This document shows positions 12,110 to 22,374 of a stretch of DNA of 64,000 nt, in pieces. Origin of the DNA: Blasia pusilla (taxonomy: Eukaryota; Marchantiophyta; Marchantiopsida; Blasiales); assembly GCA_050084515.1 (NCBI GenBank), contig CM114273.1:36270001-36334000 (forward strand). The letters run 5' to 3'. The notes beneath the pieces are model-generated. The model was not told where the DNA came from and ran no database searches. It was given only the letters and a program-made list of their open reading frames with translations. Both the position numbers and the translations under genes were made by a program. The stretch's first letter is position 1, and each line of letters opens with the position of its first letter.

Positions 12110-13300
12110 AGAAAGACTCGACAACAGATTGGTACCGGTAAAGTTCCAATAGCATCAAGTGGTCTTTGTGCTCCATGAAATGTTCTCTATATTCCTACCA
12201 TTGTAAGAAACTTGATCTCTATAGGACACATAGTAGAACAGGGTTATGAAGTGAAGTTTAATGCAGATGGTTGTTTCATTGAAACAAAGGAAGACCAAAC
12301 TACGATAGCCAAAGGAACTAGATCTAGCAGAATGTTCAAATTAGATGTTTCTATGCCAAAGATTCAAACATCAATGTATGGTCAAACCGGCCAACAAGTT
12401 GCAGATCTAAATGTGTGGTATAAAAGAATTGGACATATGAATCTTCAAAAATTACAAAGTCTTTCATCATCTAATATAGTAATAGGACTCCCTAAATTAG
12501 AGAGTCCTGCTATGTTAGAGGTATATCTTGCTTGCCAATTTGGAAAACAAGCTAGATTTTCTTTTCCAAAGCAAGGTAGAAGAGCATCCATGATATTAGA
12601 GTTGATCCACAATGATGTGTGGACAACATCACAACATAGCCTTAGTGGTTGTCAGTACTTTGTTTTATTTATTGATGACTTCTCTAGGAATATAGGGATA
12701 TACTTTTTGAAAGCCAAGTTAGAGGTATTCTCAGTGTTCTAAACATCATTCAGAGTTCTAGTAGAGAAGCAGACTGGAGAACACATTCTGAAATTACGTT
12801 GTGATGGAGGAGGAGAGTATCTTTCAACAAAGTTTGATGATTATTTATGTCAGAATGGCATCCAACGTCAAGTGACTTACCATTACACTCCACAACAAAA
12901 TGGAGTGGCTGAGAGGAAGAATCAGCATATTGCTGAAGCGGCACGAGCTATGCTGAATGAGAAGAACACGCCTAAGGTCTATTGGGCAGAGGCTGTAGCA
13001 TGTGCAGTCTTCTTAATCAACCGAACTCCAACAGCAAGAGTTCATGATAAAACTCCAATCGAAGTCTTCAGAGGAAGTAAACCTGATTTTTCCTTCTTGA
13101 AAGTATTTGGCTGTATTTGTTATGCTTATATTCCTTCTGAGAGACTTCACAAATTAGACCCCAGGTGTGAAAGATGTATCTTCATTGGCTATGCTGATGG
13201 AACTAAGGGATATTAGTGCTACATTCCATCCTTTAGGCAGCTTATTATTAGTCGAGATGTTGTCTTTGATGAGCTAAAGTCATGGTATGCTCCATCTGAG
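12110..13300 (+). pseudogene. Copia integrase region, protease lost
   Basis: The integrase joins element DNA to the host chromosome. The GAG-pre-integrase motif is recognisable (VWYKRIGHMN, then LACQFGK for the second metal-binding pair). It is followed by the catalytic core: Asp in ELIHNDVW, Asp in LFIDDFSR and Glu in GVAERKN, all still present although a stop at 12740 separates them. The downstream VFGCICYAYIP block is intact up to TAG at 13214, where the second copy reads AAG. The aspartic protease motif (DSGA in the second copy at 49535-49550) is missing because sequence around 12130-12160 is deleted. Confidence 0.87.
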
Positions 13301-13599
13301 CATATTCCACCTCTAAACTAGTCTGTTGAGGGAGAGAATATGAGTGTAAACCAACAGACATCGTCTTCAACCTCCCCAAGTACTAGTGCACGATTATGAG
13401 AGGTCCTTGATTCATCAATGAAATCTGTGAGTCCATGGATGGGAAGAGTACGTATTGAGTGTGTTAACACTAGTCAGAGCTTGAGTCAGGTGTCAGAGGC
13501 ATCTACCTCTGAACAACAACTTCTTAGATCAAGTAGAGTTACACATTTACTTCATAGATCCATAAATGAAGGTTTCCTTGCGACACATCATGCATATAT

Positions 13600-14400
13600 G
13601 GTGACTACCCTTCAAGAAGAGGAGCCGAGTTATTTTGAAGAAGCTGCAAGGAAACTCAAATGGATTGAAGCTATGGAGGAAGAGCTTGCTGCATTAAGAC
13701 ATCAATAGACATGGGAGCTGGTTGATATATCTTCTGGTACGGAAGCTATTGGTTGCAAATGGGTTTACAAAATCAAGCGCAATCCAGATGGTACAATTAA
13801 CAGATACAAAACAAGATTGGTGGCTAAGGGCTATGCACAATAATATAGTATCGATTATGAGGAAATATTTAGCCCTGTTGCAAAGATGGCGACTACGAGA
13901 ACAGTGGTTGGAGTTTCCGTAAGCAAGAAGTGGATATTACATCACATGGACGTCAAGAACGCCTTCTTGAATGGAGATCTATACAAGGAGGTATATATGA
14001 CTCAACCACTTGAATACGAGCATCCCAAGTTTCCATTTTGCTTATGCACGTTGAAGAAAGCTCTGTCCGAGCTCAAACAATCTCAAAGAGCTTTGTATGG
14101 CAAGATTACATACGTCCTACAAGAGTTGGGTTTTAGGGTATGTGATTCTGACTCCTCGTTATATGTCTTGAGAGGACAAGATCATACGGTTCTCATTGTG
14201 TTGTATGTTGACGATCGCCTGATTACTGGGAGTACTGAAGAAATAGTATAACAAGTCAAGGTTAAATTACAGCAGAATTTGATATGAAGGACTTGGGAGA
14301 ACTCAAGTATTTCCTTGGTATTAAGTTTATCAAGGTTGGAGAGAGCATGTGGTTACTACAACGACAAAATGCTCTTCATATGCTTTCAAAATATGGTATG
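13600..14400 (+). pseudogene. Copia reverse transcriptase, decayed
   Basis: RNA-directed DNA polymerase of the element. Visible blocks are EEAARKLKWIEAMEEEL, GCKWVYKIK, HHMDVKNAFLNGDLYKEVYM (first catalytic Asp) and VLYVDDRLITG with the YVDD catalytic pair near 14200-14230. Stops occur at 13706, 13843 (TAA in place of CAA within a YAQQ motif) and 14249, and there is a frame change near 14255. Confidence 0.9.
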
Positions 14401-14439
14401 ACAACTTGTAAGCCAATCTCTATACCGTTGGACTAGAAT

Positions 14440-15115
14440 ATGAAGCTAAGAGTGGATGAAGGAGAGTTGCTTGCAGATTCTAATATGTACAGGCGCATGA
14501 TTGGAAGTTTGATCTATCTAATTGTAACCAGACCAGATTTGAGTTATGGTGTTGGTCTAGTGAGCCAGTTTATGCAAGCACCTCGAAAACCTCACCTTGA
14601 TGCTGTGAGGAGGATTATGCGGTATGTGAAATTCTCTTTTCAATTCTCTTTTCAATTCTCTTTTCAATTTGAACCTTCTCCGAGTTTTCAATTACAGGGA
14701 TTCACAGATGCTGATTGGGCAAGAAGCGTGTCTGATCGACACTCAACATTTGGTTATTCATTTACTTTGGGAAGCGCAGCTATTAGTTGGGCTTCAAAGA
14801 AGCAACCTACAGTTGTTTTATCTTCAATAGAGGCTGAGTACAGAGGAGCAACCAATGCAGCATGTGAGGCGGTGTGACTTTATCGATTACTTGTTGAGAT
14901 TGATGTTAGTAACTTAGGACCTAGTGTAATATATACAGATAATATTAGTAGCATCAAGCTTGCTAATAACCCTATGTTTCATGCTCGTACGAAGCATGTT
15001 GAGGTGTAGTACCATTTTATCAGCGAGAAAGTGTTTGCAGGGGAAATTGATCTTGTGTATATAGGTACAGATCAGCAAATTGATGATATCTTTACAAAAG
15101 CATTGTTTAGAGATA
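14440..15115 (+). pseudogene. Copia RNase H, decayed, with internal 12-bp triplication
   Basis: The RNase H removes the RNA strand during reverse transcription. GFTDADWA (catalytic Asp), GSAAISWASKKQ and SSIEAEYRG (Glu) are present. A 12-bp unit is repeated three times at about 14632-14668, giving the peptide FSFQ repeats not expected in the family. Stops at about 14875 and 15007 (TAG where the family has a Gln in the EVQYHF motif) inactivate it. Confidence 0.88.
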
Positions 15116-15167
15116 AGTTTGAGATGTTTAGAAATGATTTAGGCGTTAGAGATATCGATATGAGCTT

Positions 15168-15176
15168 GAGGGGGAG
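15168..15176 (+). other. polypurine tract of Copia element
   Basis: GAGGGGGAG directly precedes the 3' LTR and is the usual plus-strand primer position. Confidence 0.88.
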
Positions 15177-15480
15177 TATTGAATATTGAGTTATAGTCTG
15201 TCTCGTGAGACACATGAACTGCTACATTTGGTATTCACACGAAGTAGGGAAGTTTAATCTTGGTTAGTCACTTAAGCACGATTATCTTAACTAAGGTTAG
15301 TTAATCATAGTGAATCTAACTCGAGACTATGGTTAAGGTTAGGGTTGCTTGTACATACCCTATATAATTGAGAAGGGGACCAGCTTCCACCCATTTTCTC
15401 ATTGCAAATTTCGTTCTCCATGGTGGTGTGCGTGTGAGAACCGTTTTCCACAAATTATGCTTGTTTAGCAATTTTCCACA
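15177..15480 (+). repeat. 3' LTR of Copia element
   Basis: 304 bp, same termini as the 5' LTR (TATTGAA to TTCCACA). It is followed immediately by TAATA (15481-15485), the right target-site copy. Confidence 0.93.
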
Positions 15481-15485
15481 TAATA

Positions 15486-17520
15486 TTGGTTATACATTCA
15501 TGGAAGGTGGGAATTATTTAGGGGAGTGAAGTATTATTTAAATTTTAATTAAGGAGTGGAGTTATTTAGAAGAGTAGAATGTTATTACTAGAATATTTTA
15601 AAATTTTGAAATTATATTCAAATTTTTAACGAATAAATATGATTATAAAAAATAAATTTTCATGCTAACACGAACATGCTAACTAGTAAAATCTATGTAC
15701 ATCCCTGGGTAAGAATATTTTGATTTGATAATTAGGCAATGCATGATACTCCTTTTCTAATACAGATTCTTCCAAAGTTGATGAGAAAAAACTGCCCAAG
15801 AATGGGACATCCATTTCTAAATGCTTTTCTTGCTTTTGTCACGTCTTTCAGGATAGATCGGTGAGATCTAGTAGATTGCCTTCGTGAGTAGTGTAGGATA
15901 GGCCTAGGAGGTCGAGGATGACCTGTAGAGGCCCCGACAAACCTGAGAGAGCAGGTTTCCCCTTCGTTTCGGCTCATTTGGAGCCATATGGAGAAACTTA
16001 CTATTTTAGGTAAGTAACATTTTGAGTATATGATCGAATTTATATTTTTGGTAAGTGTCCCTTGACCTCCTACATCAGGTCAAGAGCCAAGGAGGTGACT
16101 TGGGAGAATAGGTTGCTATGGAGAGAACTTAGGAGAGGGGAGGGGTATACCTCAAGGAGAGAGAGCTTGAGAGCTCATTCTCTCTTGTTGAACCTCTTGG
16201 CATGAGGGGGCGGAGCTATGGTCCCTTGCCTTGTGAGTGTAATCCAAGCCTCTCATTAGGAGAGTGGGTTTGGTTTGACATGAGAGAGAGTGCACACCTT
16301 TGAGAGTTATGGTGTGAGATGGTATAGAGAGAGATTGGATCTTATTTTACAAAAAGAGAATGAGAGAGTGAGAGAGCTTCATGGGGGAGCTTGCTGGTCA
16401 CTCGCTATTTTTGCAGGTTGGGGACCGTGTTTCCCGTTCAACGGCTCATGGGAGTGCTCACCGGAGCAAGGGCTACTTTGATTGTTCTTTGCATTTGCCC
16501 ATTTTTCGTGTGGAAGAGTGGCATGCGGAAGCGCTGCCCAATTTCTAATAGGGATTGATTATTGGGGGTTGCCCCATGCCGGTGCATACCATGTAGCTTG
16601 CTGATTTGTATTTTTATAGGTTTTACATTTTGGTTGGGAGAAAGAGACATTGGGCTTTACAACAGTCTCTGTAAATTTTTACTGGAATGTCCAATTCCAA
16701 ATATTTTTTGATGCCGTCGTAGATCATGAAGCTGTGCACATTGTACAATAAACGGTGTGCAATTTGGAGTTGCGAGTAAAAAGTTATGGTCAATCTTGCA
16801 AAACTGCCATTGCTAGGCGATTTTTAGGGTTAAATTGTTCAAACCCTAAACCAGCCGCCACGCCGGCGGCGGCCGTCGCCGTCATAGTCACACTCACCAG
16901 TCACCCGTCAACGGTCAACATTGATGGTCAACCATCAAATGTCCCCTTGTGAGAAAAAGTTAAAAAGATTTGAATGAGATTTTCTTCAACCGGCCATCAA
17001 TTTAAATGAGGGGAGAAGCCGGCCTTATTTTTGAACGAGGGGAGATGTCTTTTGATTTGCATCCCACACTTGGAAGATCTCTACTGATACATGAAACTTT
17101 TGGCACTAACTAATTGTAGTAAGACACCTCTTATTTGACTCGCTTTAGGATGGCAAATAAGTATGCTCTCTAACTTGGAGCTTAACAATTTTGTTGAAGG
17201 AAGTGGCGAAAGCACTGGTGGAAGCTGTGGAAGGAAGTGGCGAGAGAATGGGGGAAGCATCAGCCGAAGAGAGGAAGCATCAGCCGACGATTTCCACCAG
17301 AAATTGGAGCACAACTCGGTCAAAAACTAGTGAGACAACTAGAGGAAGCATCAGCTGAAGAGAGGAAGCTCCTTTGTTTCAAAGTAAACCTTCCGGGAAG
17401 GATCAAAGCTACCGAGTGTAGGAGTCGATAATGATCTCCGGGGCAGTTCCAGTTGCGTTAGTTTACAATGTCTGATTCATATGATCCTGGGGTACCTACA
17501 CGGACGCGATCGAATCCGCG
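15486..17520. other. unassigned region with a dispersed repeat
   Basis: No gene is recognised. The part at 15850-16170 resembles 43455-43750 in several blocks (GGATAGATC, TAGGAGGT, AAGAGCCAAGGAGGTGAC, GTATACCTC) and marks a dispersed repeat family. A GCCGCC/CGGCGG-rich island lies at 16850-16885. The rest shows no structure I can name. Confidence 0.45.
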
Positions 17521-18696
<1,176 letters not shown>

Positions 18697-18892
18697 AATA
18701 TGAAGATCCTGGAAGGTTGGATAGGCCAATTAAACCTCCACCTAGAGGTCGCGCGTTCGACACCAGGAGTTGTTGTGAAGACTATATGTAGCCCGCGGGC
18801 TGGTCTCCGCCACTTCGTACTATGCTGGGTTGATGGGGTGCCTGAAATCGCCACTTCATACTATATTGGGTTGATGGGGTGCCTGAAAGGTT
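18697..18892 (+). mobile_element. tRNA-derived SINE-like element
   Basis: The segment contains GGTCGCGCGTTCGACACCAGG near 18748, which resembles the RNA polymerase III B box of tRNA genes (GGTTCGANNCC). A weaker A-box-like stretch lies about 35 bases upstream. The 3' part carries the dinucleotide-balanced block GGGTTGATGGGGTGCCTGAAA twice (about 18827 and 18868), with CCACTTC-TACTAT before each copy. This layout fits plant SINEs, but no target duplication was identified and the A box is poor. Confidence 0.45.
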
Positions 18893-19275
18893 ACATTAAT
18901 AAAACAATAGCTAAGATTTTCCTCTATATACCATATTCCTTATCATAAAATTTAACGCACATACATTCTTACTAGTTGTAGTATTCGTACATACTAACCC
19001 GCGTTCATAGGGTTTGGTCCGCTTTGGTTTCGGGTCAAGGGAGGGACAAGCGAGCCAATGCCAAACGAGAGAAGTGGTTCCATAGCCGATCTCAGAGCTC
19101 TCGAAGAGGAGGAAGGAAGAGGACGAGGGCTGCCGCAATTGTGGATTGGCGGAATGGTGTGCATGGAGCGAGGGCAACGGGCCGATCAGCAGCCGTACAG
19201 AGCGCGAGGTTTCTGAAATGTTACATTAATAAAACAATAGCTAAGATTTTCCTCTATATACCATATTTCTTATCA
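18890..19275 (+). repeat. tandem copy of the Helitron target region, empty-site copy
   Basis: The unit begins at TTACATTAATAAAACAATAG (18893), passes the uninterrupted site TATCA|TAAAATTTAACGC at 18945/18946, then contains the SVP26-leader-like block (18985-19215). At about 19218 the unit begins again with the same TTACATTAATAAAACAATAG and runs into the Helitron at 19276. The second unit resumes after the Helitron at 28585. The unit is about 325 bp. Confidence 0.9.
18985..19215 (+). pseudogene. copy of the SVP26 gene 5' leader only
   Basis: This block is nearly identical to 28637-28855 and clearly related to 37220-37455, the leader of the intact SVP26 gene. Shared words are GTTCATAGGGTTT, CGAGAGA, GCTCTCGAAGAGGAGG and AGGGCAACGGGCCGATCAGC. 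It stops before exon 1, so no protein part is included. Confidence 0.85.
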
Positions 19276-19293
19276 TCTATACTATTAAAAGAG
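19276..19293 (+). other. Helitron 5' terminus
   Basis: TCTATACTATTAAAAGAG is the conventional plant Helitron start (TC followed by an AT-rich TACTATTA-like block). It is placed exactly by comparison with the empty site at 18945/18946. Confidence 0.9.
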
Positions 19294-20114
19294 TCTGGGG
19301 TTTCGGCAGGGGCTTTCTTCGCATGACACGTGTCCGTTATGAAGGCCTACCGACTTGCCACGTGTCCTTCCATACTCCCCTCCCAGGCTGCCATGTGTGG
19401 ATTTTTGTTTAATCATTTCGTGGCGGCGTATTTGGTATGATTATACCGTATATTTCTTGTACCAGAACCAACCGTACGTTGTGTTAAATTTTGAGCTTGA
19501 GCGGTTTTTACCATTAAGGAAAGTTGTGGAGTTAGTGAATGACAGTTGCGATTTCATTCTACAAAATCTAATTTGGAACCTAATCAGATTTGAAATGAGG
19601 CAGGTTGGACACTTCGGGGGTCTTAGGAACAAGTATTTAACCACAAGACTCACATCGCGCTCTTGCAACATTCACCATTCACATCCATAGTTTTTACACA
19701 CGGAGGAGGTGAGGCTTAGATTTCCGTTTTTTGATTAGTGTAAAAAGCTAAGCGTACACGAGTTTGCTTCACGCTGTTCAGTTTTATATATTCTCAGTTC
19801 TACTTTCTATTCTTTCTACTACTCTTTAGGGGCAGGGTTATACAACCACTCTGCCCAACGTTGACCGATGTACATGATTGCAGGAGTATATCCAAGGAGT
19901 ACATTTCGAAGACGGCTACTATATTGTAAGTTCTCCTTCCAACATGCTTTTGAATGTTGACACCTGCAAACCCAACATACACCAATAGCAGATTACTAAC
20001 AACATTCTTCATTTGCAGAGCTGAACTGAGCAGAAGAGGTGAGATGTTTGTAAGGCGTACAGCTATGAAATCTACATAAGCAAAGGGAAGCAATGCAATC
20101 AAGAAAACTTACCT

Positions 20115-20606
20115 TTTAAGTTCAAAGAAATACTACGGTGTTAAGCTAGCGGATACTCCACCTTCAGAGAGACCGTCATGGTCTCCGATTTCTGAAAATG
20201 ACTCAATCAGGTTGAAGTCGAGTCCGGAAGACTCAAGCAAACTCATCCTAGAATGGGGGACACGATTAGTTTGTGACAGCGATGCCAAAAGGGATTCTCC
20301 ACCCTCCTCAGAACCTGTAGAGGAACCCTTCATCGAGCCAGCTAGCGGCTTGAAATTCCCTGTACAATCCGTAGAGTATCATGTGCGGCCTACATCAAAG
20401 CGGCCTCTAAGTGACGATCTGAAACCAAGCAAAGGACGAAATGATGTGCACTTTTCAGAAGAGTACATTCCAAAGCCAGTTAAGGACATCCGAGTTGAAG
20501 AGAAAGTTCAAGGCCACGAACCAACTGAACCAGACTCTACTGGAAGTTCGAGTAGGAGTACACAAAAGACGTCGAGGCTAGCTAGAAGACGAAGGAGATC
20601 AATGCA
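20115..20606 (+). other. candidate captured exon inside the Helitron
   Basis: An uninterrupted frame runs from about 20122 (SSKKYYGVKLADTPPSE) through a Ser/Pro/Glu-rich stretch with CDSDAKRDSPP and EEYIPKPVKDIRVEEKV to a basic end, LARRRRRSMQ. It stops exactly at a consensus donor (ATGCAA|GTGAGC, 20607). The TTTTAAG before it could serve as an acceptor. There is no ATG in the useful position and no similarity I can name. It lies in the non-coding left part of the Helitron, where captured host gene pieces are usually found. I infer a captured internal exon of a nuclear, low-complexity protein. Confidence 0.5.
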
Positions 20607-20984
20607 AGTGAGCATTGCCTTCAAATTTATACTGTAAAGCTCTCTATGAAATGTAAGCAAAATTTGGTAATTGTGTGCATTTGGTCACCCTGTATCCACT
20701 ATGATCAGCGTCATGAGCACTCCCGTCCCTAACCCGAAACCTACTTGGCACGGGGTGACAGTCACAGTAAGGTGTCTGTGAACGTCAAACTGCAGGGACC
20801 GAACACGGGGAGAGCCCTGGATGGCAGACGTAAGGGGAGAGCACATGGCTCAAGTTCGGCCGAGAACGCTCATGCTGGCCCAAAGGTGACAGTGAGATCA
20901 GGATCCTGCAGGCAAACAACAAAGAAGGGAAGGGGGGCAACACAACCTGCGCTTGAGCTCAGGAGCGCAACCTCGAGCTAAAAC

Positions 20985-21415
20985 ACCATAGCCCCAAGAT
21001 AAATCCACAGAGCTGCGAGAGAGGAAGAGCTAGGCAAAGATTTCGAGCGGAGAAAACAGGCCCGAGTGGCCTCCACAGAGTGAGCGAGGGCGGGGCAAAC
21101 AGGCCCGAACGGCCTCTGCTGAGTGACGAGAGCGGATCCTGCAGGCAAACAGCAAAAAAGGGCAGGGGAGCAACACCGAGAGCGGATCCTACAGGAAAAC
21201 AGCAACTGCAGGGCAGAGGGCAACACGACCTGCGCTTGCGCTCAGGAGCACAACCTCGAGGTAAAACACCATACCCCCAAGAAAAATCCACAGAGCTGCG
21301 AGAGAGGAAGAGCTAGGCAAAGATTTCGAGCGCAGAAAACAGGCCCGAGTGGCATTCGCAGAGTGAGCGAGGGTGGGGCAAATAGGCCCGAGCGGCCTCT
21401 GCTGAGTGACGAAAA
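20985..21415. repeat. GC-rich direct duplication within the Helitron
   Basis: The block at about 20990-21125 (ATCCACAGAGCTGCGAGAGA to GCCTCTGCTGAGTGACGA) recurs at about 21283-21412 with few differences. Between them the motif GAGCGGATCCT-CAGG-AAACAGCAA is itself repeated at 21130 and 21180. The region is much more GC-rich than the rest of the element. Open frames over it on both strands are repeat artefacts. Confidence 0.8.
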
Positions 21416-21680
21416 AAGGTCGGGGGGGATCGCGAGGGCGAACACCGACGCGAGGGCGCTAGGGCAAATACCGACGCAAGGGCGCGAGGGCGCGCGCAAG
21501 GGCGAGGCGCCGACCGAGAGGGAGGGCGAGGCCAAGACCGAGAGGGAGGGCGAGGCGGAGAGAGGGGAGCGCACAGGCCGCTTGGGCCTGTGCGAAATGA
21601 GAGAGGGGGCGGGGGAGCCCAACCTCCTCACTCACTCGCCGTTGAAAGGGACGAGTGAGTGAGGAGGTCGGGCCCCCTTG

Positions 21681-21761
21681 GGCGGAGATCGGACCATCCG
21701 ATCTCCGCCCCTTCATCCAACGGCTGAAAAAACTCTGAGATCGGACCGTCCGATCTCAGAG
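21681..21761. repeat. two adjacent perfect hairpins sharing a core
   Basis: The first hairpin has arms 21681-21693 and 21697-21709, loop CCA. The second has arms 21733-21745 and 21749-21761, loop CCG. Each stem is 13 bp and perfect, and both share the inner GATCGGA/TCCGATC. The outer halves differ but are compensated on both arms. Confidence 0.85.
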
Positions 21762-22374
21762 CCCTAAATCTGACGGTGCTGATGCACCTATGATCCTACG
21801 TCGTCGGATTCGCCTAACCTAGATCTAACGCTCCAGATCGAAAAAATCGGACGGTGGAAAATTATCAGGCCAAAATTCTCTTTTTTCATTTTTCTTTTTC
21901 TTTCCTTCACTAATTTTTGTTTTCTTTCCCTCACTAATTTTTTTAAAAATTCCAATAAAATCATTTCTTCCCTTCTATTCTCCCCCTCTTTAGAAAAAAA
22001 TCATTAATTTTTTCTCAAAATTTTCCCCTTCCCTTCCTATTTTTTTCTCTACTTTTTTAAATCTTTTCTCCACTTTTTACCATTTCAGTTTTACTCTACT
22101 ACATCATAAGTTCTATCATATTTCTTTCCAAGTTTTTCTTCTCAATCCCCCGTCTTTTTTTAGGTTCCAAAGATTTTGATCCATTTTTTTCCTTTCTCTT
22201 ACTTCTTCCTTTCTTTTCCCTTCTTTCACTCTACTTTTTCCTTTCTTTTCGAGGGGAATTTTGAAGTTCGTTATTAATTTCTTTCACTCTGTGTTTTTTT
22301 TCATCTTAATCTATTTCTCCACTTTCTTACCATTTTTCTCTTCGTGTGTCTAGCAGATATTTTTGGATGTTGGG
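21762..22374. other. pyrimidine-rich leader before the Rep/helicase gene
   Basis: From about 21880 to 22340 the + strand is almost entirely T and C with TTTTTC and TTTCTT words. Such tracts commonly lie in promoters, leaders or introns of plant transposon genes. No open frame is supported. Confidence 0.4.

Larger units (their letters stand above)
10289..15480 (+). mobile_element. Copia LTR retrotransposon, full length, non-autonomous by decay
   Basis: The element has two LTRs (10289-10600 and 15177-15480), a primer-binding site, a polypurine tract and the Copia domain order gag, (protease), integrase, reverse transcriptase, RNase H. It is flanked by TAATA on both sides (10284-10288 and 15481-15485), a perfect 5-bp target-site duplication as made by Copia integrases. 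The coding part is riddled with stops. A second, more damaged copy of the same family lies at 47735-50607. Confidence 0.95.

Noticed and set aside
15655-15690. Possible Helitron 3' end (CTAACTAG followed by T)
   Set aside because: No hairpin precedes it and no second copy is visible; CTAGT alone is common.
18740-18775. A functional tRNA gene
   Set aside because: Only the B-box-like part fits; there is no acceptor stem or cloverleaf, so a SINE-like element is more likely.
20959-21716. Overlapping 80-180-codon frames on both strands
   Set aside because: GC-rich repeats with few stop codons; the frames repeat with the duplication and show no domain.
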